Of a DNA stretch of 64,000 bases, positions 25,288-34,859 are shown in pieces (the stretch's first letter is position 1; each line of letters begins with the position of its first letter). This DNA comes from Rufibacter ruber (lineage in GTDB: Bacteria > Bacteroidota > Bacteroidia > Cytophagales > Hymenobacteraceae). A model generated the notes under the pieces. That model worked only from the letters and a program-made list of their open reading frames with translations. It was not told the origin of the DNA and did not search any database. Where the stretch lies: positions 1-64,000 of the forward strand of contig NZ_LRMM01000022.1 in assembly GCF_001647275.1 (NCBI RefSeq). Direction: 5' to 3'. The position numbers and the translations under genes are program-made.

Positions 25288-26640
25288 CTATTTTCCCTGG
25301 AGCGGTACAATCCAGGAAGCAGGGGTGAAGGGCCGCCACGGCACGGCCGCCAGGTTTACGGTAGAGTCTACCAAAGGCTGGGAGGGTCTTAGGTTCAGGC
25401 TGGCCTGCGCATGCACGTATACCTCTACCTGTTGATATCCTCTGGCTTTGAAGTCACGGGCCAGGTACTGGCTGAACTGCCAGAGCAGGTCTGGGTAGGC
25501 GGCAAGTTTACGGGCCTGCTTGGGGGTTAGGTGTGCAGCGGGTTCTACCCAAAACGTGTGGCCGTCTGCCACCACCTTGAAGTTGGCCTCACCAGATTTG
25601 CTCCGGAGCATCATGTGCCAGGCCATGCGGTGCCCTTCTTCGGTCCAGTTAGGGTTGCCCGGAAACCAGAAATGGCGCAGCGGGAGCAGAACCTGGAAAA
25701 CGAAGTAGACCCCCAAGAGCACCAGCAGCGCCTTTTCCCGCCAAGAGACAGGTAGCCGAGGGGTAAACTCTTCAGGCGTAACGGCCGGTTTCCTCCGGAG
25801 GAACATGCGCCGAACGCTTTCCGGCTCAAAGAAGAAAAGGCAAAGGGCCAGCGCCAGAAACGGGAAAATGCCAATGTGGAAAACCGCCTCGTTAAACCCA
25901 TGAAAGAAGACGGCCACCGCAAAGGCAAACACACGGGTGCGGCGCCAGAGCAGGAGCGGCGTGATCAACAGGTCAAACGCCAGGCCACCATACACCACCA
26001 GTTGTTGAAACCATGGCTCCTGCAAGAGCGGGCCAATCAGCCAGAAATGGGCTTTGCCCGAAAACCAGATCTTGATGGGAATGCCCGCCAGCCAGTCGGC
26101 ATCTAACTTGGCCACCCCCGCATAGGTGTACACCATGCCCATCTGCGCCACAAAAATAAGCAGGCACCAGCGGGGGCAGGTGTACGCTTTTAAAACGGGT
26201 TTCCGTCTGGCGTCTAAAGAGGCGTAGGCATGGGCGGGCACCAGCAGCATCAGAAAGCACAGCAGCAACAGCAGGTAGTAGTGGTTGTTGTAGCTGATTT
26301 TCTGCATGAGGTAGCTGGCCCACCACATCAGGGTGAAAAGCGTCAGGCTGGCGCGGTAGTAAAAGCCCACCATCACCAGCAGCCCCAGCGCCGCCATCAC
26401 CGCATAATAGTAGTACATGCCACTGCCCGGCAGCGGCGTGAGCCACTCAAAACCAATGAACGGAAAATGCCACTTAGGCTCCACCAGGTTCTGGCGCACC
26501 CAGCCCGTGGCAATGGCCCCTGCCGTCTCCAGAAACAGCAACAGCCCGAAGCACCACCTGAACACCACCAGCGGCGCATTTTCTACCGGCTGCCAGAGCC
26601 AGTTCAGGAAAGATGCTTTAGGTAGGGCAGTAGCGGCCAA
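25288..26640 (-). CDS. HTTM-domain membrane protein (vitamin K-dependent gamma-carboxylase-like)
   Basis: A 450-aa protein with multiple membrane segments in the first 290 residues and a soluble tail. FRWCFGLLLFLE near residue 28, VYTYAGVAKLDADWL near 170 and the later PLRHFWFPGNPNWTEEGHRMAWHMML stretch are characteristic of the HTTM/VKGC family. Bacterial members are common in Bacteroidota, and carboxylase activity is unproven for them. No partner gene is linked. Confidence 0.85.
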   Translation of the reverse strand: MAATALPKASFLNWLWQPVENAPLVVFRWCFGLLLFLETAGAIATGWVRQNLVEPKWHFPFIGFEWLTPLPGSGMYYYYAVMAALGLLVMVGFYYRASLTLFTLMWWASYLMQKISYNNHYYLLLLLCFLMLLVPAHAYASLDARRKPVLKAYTCPRWCLLIFVAQMGMVYTYAGVAKLDADWLAGIPIKIWFSGKAHFWLIGPLLQEPWFQQLVVYGGLAFDLLITPLLLWRRTRVFAFAVAVFFHGFNEAVFHIGIFPFLALALCLFFFEPESVRRMFLRRKPAVTPEEFTPRLPVSWREKALLVLLGVYFVFQVLLPLRHFWFPGNPNWTEEGHRMAWHMMLRSKSGEANFKVVADGHTFWVEPAAHLTPKQARKLAAYPDLLWQFSQYLARDFKARGYQQVEVYVHAQASLNLRPSQPLVDSTVNLAAVPWRPFTPASWIVPLQGK

Positions 26641-26700
26641 AGGAATTAAATGCTAGAATACTATGAAATCTGAACAGCACTTTTACGTAGAGATGGGAAG

Positions 26701-29700
26701 TTAATCACCTTCAACCAGCTTTATTTCTTCTGGTGTTAGCCCATACAATTGGTAAACCAGCAGGTCTATCTCTTTATCTGTTGTACGAAGTTGGTCAACT
26801 AACTGATTTGCCGCCTGGTGCTGCTGGGTAAAAAAAGACAGCCACTCGGACTTTTGTGCCAGCGTGAGCTTTATCTTGGCTTTTACCAGTTCTTTGGCGA
26901 AGTCATCCCAAGTGAGGGTGTACCATTTCTCCAGCTTCTGGCTCAGTTTGCCCACGCCCAACTCAGACTGCAGCAGCGTCAAGAACTTCTGGCTGAGCGC
27001 CTGCAACTCCTGATTCTTTTGTAGCATGCGGTCTGCGCGGTCAATAAAAGGCTGCTGTGCTTCTGGAGAGATTAATTTAATGGGAAACCGTTTACAATTA
27101 GCAATTAAGATTTTTTGAAATAAGTCTTTATGAATATCTAGAAATCTATATTTGTGATAGTAAGTGATTAAGCTTGAGTTTAGAAGTGATAAAAGATACT
27201 TTGGTAAAACGTCATTTCTGTTTGGAATGATGGCAAAACCAATTTGCGTGAAATATAAAGGTTCTTCAGTATAACCAGCATAAATTCTTGGTGGATTTCC
27301 AGATACAATCTGTCTAATGATGATTCTAGGTGATGTAAAGAATTTCTCTTCCCGTGGTGCGCCGAGCCAAGAACCATATTTAATGTATTCCTTAATCGTA
27401 GACTGAATATAAAATCTAGTTATGTTTTCGCCTCCAATCAAAGGCTTATATGAATCATCCAGCTTTTGTTCTGAATGAAACGTTCTGCTTTTGATGAGTT
27501 CTTCTGAATGTCCTTTGTATTTGTCATAAGGAGTAATTCCTAATGCAAATTCAGCTATATCTTCTAAGAGAACAGAACCTAATTCGCATTTACTTAAAAC
27601 TTGCTGTTCATTGGTTGATGAATAGATACTGAAATTTTTGTCTGCGTCTTTAATCCAAGCTTCTTTTGATTCATCTCTTTCTAAAGTATTGTCAATGTTG
27701 AGAATATTCTCTTTGCTTAAATAAGAGATAATCTTCACACTTTTAATTTTACGCTCTTTGGCAGCTTGGAATATAATTGTTTCAACCTGCGCTTCTTCAA
27801 ATACTCCATCGGGAAGCTTAACTATTCTTGCAAGACCATCAACTAAAAGATTTCTGATTTTCTTATAAGATGAATTTATGAGTAAGGAATTAGGAATGAC
27901 AAACGATATATGGCCATTTTTTCCTAATACTTTCAGGCCTTGCTCTATAAAAATGGAGTAGAGATTGATTCTGTTTTCTGCTGTTTCGAAAGCTTTGAAG
28001 AGGTAATTAACAATATCCTTAGACAAAGCTTTTATATCAACATACGGCGGGTTGCCCACCACCACATCAAACCCACCGCTGGCAAAAACTTCCGGAAACT
28101 CCGTAGGCCAGTCAAAGGCTTTGTCACCGGCTACGGCGGGGTCTGCAATCAGAGAGTTTCCGCATTTAATGTTGGCATCTAGCGTGGTGAGTTCCTTGCT
28201 TTTGTTGGCGGTCTTGAGCCAGAGGCTGAGCTTGGTAATCTCCACGCTCTCCTCGTTCAGGTCTACGCCAAAAATGTTGTTGGTGAGAATGTGCCGGTCC
28301 AGGTCAAAGGCTTCAAACTGGCCGCCCCGCAATCGGGCCACTTCTTTGTTCACCCGCTGTCCCTCCTGGAAAAGAAAATCGAAGACCTGGTTCAGAAATG
28401 CGCCAGAGCCGCAGGCCGGGTCCAGCACCTTTACGCCTTGCAGCACGTCCCGGTAGGCCGTCCAGGCGGTTAAATGCTTTTCTACGGCCTTGTTGGTCAC
28501 CAGCTTTTTCCTGGCGTCAAAGCGTATGCTGGCGTAATCTGCCTCCGTAAGCTCTGGCAGTTGCGCAAAGCCCAGTTCCTGCTGCCGGTCTTGCAGCCAG
28601 CCGCCCACGGCCTCTTTCACTATGTAGCGGGTAATGTATTCAGGGGTGTAGAAAACGCCGTCTTTCTTGCGCTTGCCCTTTTTCACGTCAAAAGCTTCGC
28701 CGGCAATTTCGGCTTTTATCTCTTCAATGTCTGAGATGCTCTGCTCAAAGATGTGCCCCAGAATGTTCACGTTCAAATCACTGGCAAAATCATATTTCTC
28801 CAGCGCAATGATGTGTTCCAGCGTGCTGTCTTTGATCTGGAGGTTGTCCAGCACCGTGTCTGGCGCAAACAACCCCCCGTTGAACTTGTTGATGCCCGCG
28901 TCTGGGTAACCCTCGTCAATGGCCATGAACAAGCCCTTCACCCGTTCATAGATTTTGGTGTCTTGCCGGTTAAAGCGGTCTTCTTTCACGGTCTTGAGCA
29001 AACCCCTGAACGTGTACGGCGGAATAATGGTCAAATCCTCGCAGAAGCACACAAACACCACGCGGTCCAGCAGTTTCTGCGTTTTCTGGAAGATGACCAG
29101 CTCCGGCACGTCTGGGTTTTGGCTGCGTAAATGCTGGAACAGGTCTAGCCTGGAAGTCTTGTAGTCTTTGTAAAAGTGCTTGGTGATGTTCTGCTCCTCG
29201 GCCTGCCGCTCTCTGAAAAGCTGTTCTGTGGCGGCCTCGCCGTGCTCCAGCAGCAGGCGGTCCTTGTGCAGCAGAAACAGAAAGCGCAGCAGTTCTTTCT
29301 CTTCGTGCAGGCGCAGCACGTCAAAGCGCTCATAGCGGCTCTGGTCAGCGTGGTGGTACAGTCTAATCTCCAGAAAATTACTTACCAGCACCCATTTGCA
29401 GTTGCCCCCGGCTTTGGGCACGTAACTAAACGCCTGCTCTATGGGGCTGCGCTTGTCATTTAAGCGGTTCTGTGGTTTGTCCAGGTCTGCCCTTGCGTCT
29501 TTGAGTTCTATGACCGCCCGTACGTCTGCCTTGCGCTCTTTGCCAAACAGCCAGAAATAACCTAGCGCGCCATCTGCCTTGGTGCTGTCTGTGCCAGATT
29601 TATGCTCTTTACTTAGGTTCCACTTGGGCGCTTCAGGGCTGTACACATACTCCAGCACCTCGCCAAAGAAGGTGTTCAGAAACTCGCTCTGCAGTTCTTC

Positions 29701-29859
29701 TTCTTTCTGCTTTACAATCTTGCCGCTCTTTATGCCTGCCTGCCATTTAAGAATAAGGTCTAGTTTGTGCGTCAGGTCTGGGTATTGGCTCAGCTGAAAA
29801 TGGCGGGTTTTGGTTTCTAAGTATTTTTTAGAGAAGATAGGGGTGTAGAGTTCAGCCAT
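26701..29859 (-). CDS. Type IIG restriction-modification enzyme (fused endonuclease-methyltransferase-specificity)
   Basis: A 1052-aa protein of the Eco57I-like class. The N-terminal nuclease has the PD-(D/E)xK pattern KADG (Asp96) and VIELK (Glu118, Lys120). The N6-adenine methyltransferase has motif I DPACGSGAFLN near 481-491 and motif IV NPPYVD near 602. The C-terminal part (about 620-930) holds the target recognition region, with coiled segments at the end (QPFIDRADRMLQKNQELQALSQ). The DNA for roughly 27060-28000 is visibly AT-richer than the flanking parts of the same gene, fitting a swapped recognition domain. It is solitary, with no separate S, R or M gene. Confidence 0.9.
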   Translation of the reverse strand: MAELYTPIFSKKYLETKTRHFQLSQYPDLTHKLDLILKWQAGIKSGKIVKQKEEELQSEFLNTFFGEVLEYVYSPEAPKWNLSKEHKSGTDSTKADGALGYFWLFGKERKADVRAVIELKDARADLDKPQNRLNDKRSPIEQAFSYVPKAGGNCKWVLVSNFLEIRLYHHADQSRYERFDVLRLHEEKELLRFLFLLHKDRLLLEHGEAATEQLFRERQAEEQNITKHFYKDYKTSRLDLFQHLRSQNPDVPELVIFQKTQKLLDRVVFVCFCEDLTIIPPYTFRGLLKTVKEDRFNRQDTKIYERVKGLFMAIDEGYPDAGINKFNGGLFAPDTVLDNLQIKDSTLEHIIALEKYDFASDLNVNILGHIFEQSISDIEEIKAEIAGEAFDVKKGKRKKDGVFYTPEYITRYIVKEAVGGWLQDRQQELGFAQLPELTEADYASIRFDARKKLVTNKAVEKHLTAWTAYRDVLQGVKVLDPACGSGAFLNQVFDFLFQEGQRVNKEVARLRGGQFEAFDLDRHILTNNIFGVDLNEESVEITKLSLWLKTANKSKELTTLDANIKCGNSLIADPAVAGDKAFDWPTEFPEVFASGGFDVVVGNPPYVDIKALSKDIVNYLFKAFETAENRINLYSIFIEQGLKVLGKNGHISFVIPNSLLINSSYKKIRNLLVDGLARIVKLPDGVFEEAQVETIIFQAAKERKIKSVKIISYLSKENILNIDNTLERDESKEAWIKDADKNFSIYSSTNEQQVLSKCELGSVLLEDIAEFALGITPYDKYKGHSEELIKSRTFHSEQKLDDSYKPLIGGENITRFYIQSTIKEYIKYGSWLGAPREEKFFTSPRIIIRQIVSGNPPRIYAGYTEEPLYFTQIGFAIIPNRNDVLPKYLLSLLNSSLITYYHKYRFLDIHKDLFQKILIANCKRFPIKLISPEAQQPFIDRADRMLQKNQELQALSQKFLTLLQSELGVGKLSQKLEKWYTLTWDDFAKELVKAKIKLTLAQKSEWLSFFTQQHQAANQLVDQLRTTDKEIDLLVYQLYGLTPEEIKLVEGD

Positions 29860-29980
29860 GTGAGGTAATTAGCAGAAGCAGCGGTTAAAGGTAGAAGTGT
29901 TTACAAGTTTAAAGGTATAGACTTCAGACCAGAATAAACATGCTATAACATAAGGCAGCCCAATAGATGCAACTACTGGT

Positions 29981-30018
29981 CTGTTTTAGGCTTATTTTTC
30001 CAAAACTGTCCTAAAACG
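29981..30018. repeat. Palindrome copy 20
   Basis: Arms CTGTTTTAGGCTTATTTTT and AAAACTGTCCTAAAACG are a degenerate pair between the type IIG start and the M28 terminator. Confidence 0.7.
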
Positions 30019-30024
30019 CAAGAG

Positions 30025-30051
30025 AAAAAGCCCCTCTTAGTGGGAGAGGGG
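30025..30051 (-). terminator. Intrinsic terminator for the M28 peptidase gene
   Basis: On the minus strand CCCCTCT pairs with AGAGGGG and is followed by a T5 run (A-run 30025-30029). Confidence 0.65.
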
Positions 30052-30068
30052 TTGGGGTGAGGTTTTAT

Positions 30069-31442
30069 CTACCTGATGGGCTTTGGCATAACAGGAAGGC
30101 TCTCGTGGCCTTCTGCGTCAACGGCCTGCACGGCAAAGAAGTAGTTGTCTTTGGAGTAGGGCAGGGTAGTGGTGGTGCCTTCCACGTAGATTTTCTTTTC
30201 CCACATGGGTGAAGCCGTTTCCCGCATCAGGATGTAGTAACCCGCAGGTTTTTCGCCTTTGGTGGGGGCTTTCCAGCGCAGTTCGGTCTGGTTGGTGAGG
30301 TTGCTGGTGACAACGCCTACTTCCTCTGGCGAGGCTGGGGCCAGGGCCAGGTTGGCCAAGGTGGCCAGGTTCAGGGTGGTGTTCTTGCGCAGGTACTCAA
30401 AATCTACGTGCTCGGGGAAATCGCCGTAGGCGATGCCGTTCTCAGTGCGTACGTTCTGGTGCTGGTACTGGTAATTTTCATTCATCTCGCAGACGCGCAC
30501 GGCAGTAAAACCGGCCTGGCTGAACGGGGTATGGTCGCCGCCGCGCAGGAAACGGTCTGTGCGGTAGTTCAGCACCACGTCTAGCTGCGGCACGTACCGG
30601 GTGCCCATTTCTTTCATGTAGCGGGCCAGTTGGCGGCTGCGGCTGTCGTTTTCGCCGCCGGTGCTTTTGCGCCATGCCGCCATTTCTGGGGTTTCCAGGG
30701 CGGGTACGCCTTCAGAGAAGATGCGCACACGGGTGTTGTCATGGAGCCTGGTCTCATCTGAGTACGAATTGCCAATCATGTCATTGTTGAGCATGGCCAC
30801 CAGGTTCCAGTTCTCTTTCCTGGCGCGTTCGGCCAAATGCTTGGCCCCGTAAAGCCCCTGTTCCTCGCCCTGCACGCAGACAAAGATGATGGTGGCGGGA
30901 AATGGCTGTCTGGCCATAACGCGCGCCAGCTCAATCACGGCGGCGGTGCCAGAGCCGTCATCATTGGCGCCGGGGGCTTTGCCGGTGGCATCCATCACGT
31001 CTGTGTTGCGGCTGTCTATGTGGCCGCTCACTATAAACACGCGGTCATCATTGGGGTCAGTGCCTTTGAGGGTGGCCATCACGTTGGCCATCTCCACGTC
31101 CTGCGGAATGCGGCGGCCATCTGCTTTCACGGTATACCTGTCCTGGGTCACGGTCATGCGGCCGTTAGCGGTGGCGGCGGCTTTCTCCAGCTCTGCCTGC
31201 GCCCAGTTGCGGGCGGCCCCAATGCCTTTCTTTTTGTCTTTGGTGCTGCTGAGCGAGTGGCGGGTCTCAAAGCTGACCAGGCCGCGCACCAGCCGCTCCA
31301 GTTCCTGCGCGCTCACCTGCCGGGTAAGGTTCTGGATGGTGGGGTCAGCCTTTACAAGTACCTGGGCGTGCAAGGAGGGCGTAAAGAAGAAAATGCCCAA
31401 AGCGGCCACGCCGGCCCGGGCGAAAGAGGAGATACTGGTCAT
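30069..31442 (-). CDS. Secreted M28-family zinc aminopeptidase
   Basis: A 457-aa exported peptidase. Zinc ligands fit SGHIDSR (His, Asp), GANDDGSG (Asp), QGEEQGLYG (Glu pair), NNDMIG (Asp) and GGDHTPF (His), the complete M28 set. The C-terminal segment (TNQTELRWKAP...YILMRE...FFAVQAVDAEGHES) is a fibronectin type III-like domain. A longer frame begins at 31571, but it would cross palindrome 21 and has no signal peptide. MTSISSFARAGVAALGIFFF at 31442 gives a proper signal sequence ending SLHAQ. Confidence 0.9.
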   Translation of the reverse strand: MTSISSFARAGVAALGIFFFTPSLHAQVLVKADPTIQNLTRQVSAQELERLVRGLVSFETRHSLSSTKDKKKGIGAARNWAQAELEKAAATANGRMTVTQDRYTVKADGRRIPQDVEMANVMATLKGTDPNDDRVFIVSGHIDSRNTDVMDATGKAPGANDDGSGTAAVIELARVMARQPFPATIIFVCVQGEEQGLYGAKHLAERARKENWNLVAMLNNDMIGNSYSDETRLHDNTRVRIFSEGVPALETPEMAAWRKSTGGENDSRSRQLARYMKEMGTRYVPQLDVVLNYRTDRFLRGGDHTPFSQAGFTAVRVCEMNENYQYQHQNVRTENGIAYGDFPEHVDFEYLRKNTTLNLATLANLALAPASPEEVGVVTSNLTNQTELRWKAPTKGEKPAGYYILMRETASPMWEKKIYVEGTTTTLPYSKDNYFFAVQAVDAEGHESLPVMPKPIR

Positions 31443-31510
31443 GTCTGGGTTGTGTGGTAAGGGTGGTCTTCTATTCGGTAATTTCCGTATTATTCCGCAG
31501 AAATCCATAC

Positions 31511-31518
31511 TACCTTTG
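31511..31518 (+). promoter_or_regulatory. -7 element (TACCTTTG) upstream of glutamate dehydrogenase
   Basis: Exact TAnnTTTG match followed by GCC. The leader to ATG 31664 would be about 140 nt and would contain palindrome 21 as a hairpin. Confidence 0.4.
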
Positions 31519-31538
31519 CCGCAACTTGGGCAGCGGGC

Positions 31539-31578
31539 CGTTTTGGGGCTGTTTTTCTGAAAACAGGCCAAAAACGGG
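31539..31578. repeat. Palindrome copy 21
   Basis: CCGTTTTGGGGCTGTTTT and AAAACAGGCCAAAAACGG, with two G-T-type mismatches. It lies between divergent M28 and dehydrogenase genes. Confidence 0.82.
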
Positions 31579-31663
31579 AAAATGTTCTCCGTGGAACAAT
31601 TTCAGCAGAAGCAACGCGCTCAGGGGTTAGTACGTTTTACACAAACCACCAACCGCAGAAACT

Positions 31664-33088
31664 ATGAGTCAACCAATCTCAGGGGGCCGGGAGTTCTTAG
31701 ATAGTGTGCACTACTACTATGACCAGGCTGCCCAACATTCTCAGCTCCACCCGGGCATTCTGGCGCAGATCAAGATTTGCAACAGCGTGTACAAAGTGAA
31801 TTTCCCGGTGGAAGTGGACGGCCAGATCCATGTGTTTGAAGGGATCAGGGCGCAGCACAGCCACCACAAGCTGCCCACCAAGGGCGGTATACGCTACAGT
31901 ATGCACGTAGACGAAGACGAGGTAGTGGCCCTGGCTACGCTCATGACCTTTAAATGCGCCGTGGTAGATGTGCCCTTCGGCGGTGCCAAAGGCGGGGTGA
32001 AGATCAACCCCCGCACCTCTTCAGACGAGATGCTGGAGAAAGTGACCCGCCGCTTCGCAAGTGAGCTGATCAAGAAGAACCTGATTGGCCCCGCCATGGA
32101 CGTGCCCGCGCCCGACTACGGAACCGGCTCCCGTGAAATGGCCTGGATTGCAGATACCTACCATACTTTTAAATATGGCGAAACCAACGCGCTGGGCTGC
32201 GTAACCGGTAAACCGGTGGGCCAAGGCGGGATCAGAGGCCGGACCGAGGCTACCGGTCTGGGGGTGTTCTACGGCATCAGGGAGACCTTGGAAGATACAG
32301 AGTTGATCAAGCCGCTGGGCCTTTCCTCTGGTATTGAAGGCAAACGCTTCATTGTGCAGGGGCTGGGTAACGTGGGCTACCACGCCGCCCACTACTGCCA
32401 GGCCGCCGGGGCCATCATTACCGGTATTGCCGAGCGCGAAGGCGGTCTTTTCAACCCAGACGGTATGGATGTGGAGGCGGTGTTCAAGTTCCGGCAGCAG
32501 AACGGCACCCTGAAAGGCTATGAAGGCTGCGTGTTCCTGGAAAGCTCTGCTGAACTGCTGGAGCATGAGTGTGATGTACTGCTGCCCGCCGCCCTGGAGA
32601 ACCAGATTCACGGCGAAAATGCCGCCCGCATCAAAGCCAAGATCATTGCCGAAGGGGCCAACGGACCTGTGACGCAGGAGGCGGAGCGTATTCTGCTGGA
32701 GCGCGGCATTATCATTATCCCAGACTTGTACCTGAACGCAGGCGGGGTGACCGTTTCATATTTTGAGTGGCTGAAGAACCTGTCTAACGTCCGTTTTGGG
32801 CGTATGGGCAAACGTGCCGAAGAGGCCAGCCTGAAGCGGTTGGTGAACACTATTGAGAAAACCACTGGCAAAACCCTCTCTGCTGAGGAGAAACTGCTGA
32901 TCATTCACGGCGCTGATGAGCGCGACCTGGTGTACTCCGGCCTGGAAGACACCATGATCACCGCCTATCACCAGATACGCGAGGTGATGAAGCAAGTCCC
33001 TAACATCAAGGACCTGCGTACCGCCGGTTTCTACAGTGCCATTGAGAAGATTGGCGTGAGTTACCAGTCGTTGGGTATTTTTCCGTGA
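31664..33088 (+). CDS. Glu/Leu/Phe/Val-family dehydrogenase (glutamate dehydrogenase)
   Basis: A 474-aa cytosolic enzyme that interconverts glutamate and 2-oxoglutarate with NAD(P). KGGIRYSMHV near residue 75, the catalytic-lysine region VDVPFGGAKGGV near 106-117 and APDYGTGSREMAW near 150 match the family. The Rossmann motif VQGLGNVGYHAA lies near 235. Length and motifs fit a hexameric GDH. It is probably monocistronic, with palindrome 22 after it. Confidence 0.93.
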   Translation: MSQPISGGREFLDSVHYYYDQAAQHSQLHPGILAQIKICNSVYKVNFPVEVDGQIHVFEGIRAQHSHHKLPTKGGIRYSMHVDEDEVVALATLMTFKCAVVDVPFGGAKGGVKINPRTSSDEMLEKVTRRFASELIKKNLIGPAMDVPAPDYGTGSREMAWIADTYHTFKYGETNALGCVTGKPVGQGGIRGRTEATGLGVFYGIRETLEDTELIKPLGLSSGIEGKRFIVQGLGNVGYHAAHYCQAAGAIITGIAEREGGLFNPDGMDVEAVFKFRQQNGTLKGYEGCVFLESSAELLEHECDVLLPAALENQIHGENAARIKAKIIAEGANGPVTQEAERILLERGIIIIPDLYLNAGGVTVSYFEWLKNLSNVRFGRMGKRAEEASLKRLVNTIEKTTGKTLSAEEKLLIIHGADERDLVYSGLEDTMITAYHQIREVMKQVPNIKDLRTAGFYSAIEKIGVSYQSLGIFP

Positions 33089-33119
33089 TCTGGTCACTTT
33101 GTTCAGCATTTGCTTAGAA

Positions 33120-33160
33120 CCCGTTTTTGCCTGTTTTTCAGAAAACAGGCCCAAAACGGG
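33120..33160. repeat. Palindrome copy 22
   Basis: CCCGTTTTTGCCTGTTTT and AAAACAGGCCCAAAACGGG, 32 bp past the dehydrogenase stop, with a T-run soon after. Confidence 0.85.
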
Positions 33161-33257
33161 TATTCTTTTTTGAGGTCACAGCACCTACTCAGGCTGTCCT
33201 GGGGGTAGGAGGGGAACTAGCGGCTTTCTCCTGCATTAAAGGCTAGAAAGATCTGTT

Positions 33258-33295
33258 CTGTTTTTGCGCTTTCTTCGAAGACAGGCCAAAAACAG
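33258..33295. repeat. Palindrome copy 23 (degenerate)
   Basis: CTGTTTTTGCGCTTTCTTC and GAAGACAGGCCAAAAACAG pair mainly in the outer arms. Confidence 0.65.
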
Positions 33296-33836
33296 AGGGA
33301 ACGCCTTTTCGCGCAGAATGCTAAGTTTGAATAGGGCAGGTTAGAGATAGCCACTAGTCACAGAATTTACTTTGGCAGCTGCGGTGGGAATGTGTGGTCA
33401 GGGGTTGCCTTGGCTGCCGCTGCAGTGGTAGTGCGTAATCTGCTGTTCTTCTGGCTGGACGGCTGAATGCAGTGCCTCACTGATTGAAGCTTCTCTTTGC
33501 TGCTGTTGGCATACGTGGTCTTGGTTTCCCCTTGAGGCTGGGTTGGCTGAGGCTGCCTTTGCTGGTGGAATGCGTAGTTTCCTGGTCAGTGCTGTTGGAT
33601 GCAGGGCCTCACTGGGGCGAATGTTTCATTTTTGCCGCTGCAGCCTGTAGCAATGCGTAATCTGCTGTTCCCTTGGCTGGGCTGCTGTGCGGTAGTCTGT
33701 TGTTCCCCTTGGCGGTGGCACTTGCTGCTGCAGAAAGGTGTAGTCTGCTGTTCCCTTGGCTGGTCTGCTGTTGACAGTGCCTCACGAGCTGTATTGTTTC
33801 ATCTTTCCCGGTAAGCGCTCACGGCCGCGGGGCCCC

Positions 33837-33927
33837 GTCCTGTCGGTTCGCACTGCTGTTAAAACTAGGCCCTCCGGCCTTGCCGCTGGTGCGGCACCGT
33901 AGTAACAGAGGCGCTCACCCCCAGGAC
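33837..33927. repeat. Large hairpin of island 1, degenerate left arm
   Basis: The right arm is GTAACAGAGGCGCTCACCCC...AGGAC, and the left arm keeps only GTCCTG, GC and CTGCTGTTAA. Islands 2 and 3 keep both arms. Confidence 0.6.
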
Positions 33928-34064
33928 TGGTTTGGGTTCCTCTCCTGCTACTTTCTTACTTGCTCTGTCTGTTTCAGTAGGTAACTACTGCTGTTCCGCT
34001 AGCCTGAGTCGAGCCCGTGCTACGCACATCAGCCAGGGCAGGTGCACCTTCAGTTAGAGGAGTG

Positions 34065-34101
34065 GCGTTTTCAGGCTTGATTCGAAACAGGCCAGAAACG
34101 C
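34065..34101. repeat. Palindrome copy 24
   Basis: GCGTTTTCAGGCTTGATTC and GAAACAGGCCAGAAACGC form an imperfect pair inside island 1. Confidence 0.68.
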
Positions 34102-34559
34102 AAAGGCGGTTTTCTTACACCTCCGTTCCCCTAATCCAATCTTAGGAACCTGTATCTGCCATGGCGGCAGTCTGCAGCGGCCAGGAGGCTGCCGCCTCAC
34201 ATTACCTCTGCCTCTATAGCTTCTCTATGGCCCTATATGGCGCGGAAGTTACTTCCGTGCCTTCTAACTCCAGCTGATACTCCCGCGCTGGCGCGAGTCC
34301 CCAGAATCGTGCCTACTGATGACGGCCGGTCTCTGGCTGCCCTCGCGGCGCGGCTGCGAGACCAGGCATTGCGGCTTCATTCCGGCTGAATTCCCTAAGA
34401 TGAAAAGAAAGGACTCAGGACTCAAGACTCAGGACTCAGGACTCAGAACTCACCTCGATACTCCCCCTTTGAAGGGGGCGAAGGGGGATGTTTACACAGG
34501 AAGACACGCATTCCTGATCAATTCCCTTGTTACCACATATAGTTGACTCCTGCCCAGTA

Positions 34560-34700
34560 TCACGCTCTTCCGGATTTGCAATCCGGAAGCTGGTACACGG
34601 GGATTTGCAATCCCCGCGGCGGCACGTTTGATCTGCAGGGGCCGCGGATTGCAAATTCGCAAGTAAATAGGCCCGGGATGGCAAATCCCGGACAGCCGAG
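34560..34700. repeat. Array of GGATTTGCAATCC-type palindromes
   Basis: Four short palindromes share a centre but have different, internally matched arms: CTTCCGG/CCGGAAG, ACGGGG/CCCCGC, GCGG/TCGC and CCCGGG/CCCGG. Spacers are 20-40 bp and unrelated, so it is not a CRISPR array. Confidence 0.7.
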
Positions 34701-34859
34701 ATTTCAGAGGCAGGGCCTATCGCATATGCCCTCACGCATACCAGATCATTCCCCTCCCGGGAGGGGTGGGGTGGGTTCCAGGGCGGTCTGCCCCCACAGT
34801 GCCACCTGCTCCAAAGACCTGATAATGCGCGCAGCTCCTGCGGGCGTCTGCGCCAACTT

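Larger units (their letters stand above)
33178..34855. repeat. Composite non-coding repeat island 1
   Basis: About 1.7 kb without a plausible gene. In order it holds a low-complexity CTGCTGTTCCCTTGGCTG-rich zone (33400-33790) and a conserved block with a long hairpin (33808-33955). A GCTAGCCTGAG...GCACATCAG block follows (33990-34030), then a CTGCAGCGGCCAGGAGG...GGAAGTTACTTCCG block (34163-34260). After that come GACTCAGGACTC runs (34410-34450), a CCCCCTTTGAAGGGGG unit (34457-34490), GGATTTGCAATCC palindromes (34560-34700) and a CCCCTCCCGGGAGGGG unit (34752-34767). The same order recurs at 36195 and, inverted, at 51727. Confidence 0.85.

Noticed and set aside
26701-29859. BREX PglX or a type I methyltransferase
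   Set aside because: The protein has an N-terminal PD-(D/E)xK nuclease and its own recognition region, and no BREX or type I partner genes are present.
31443-31571. N-terminal extension of the M28 peptidase
   Set aside because: It crosses a palindrome, has no signal peptide and hides the good signal sequence at 31442.
34560-34700. Possible CRISPR array made of short palindromic units
   Set aside because: The units differ in sequence, spacers vary in length, arms vary freely, and there are no cas genes in the window.
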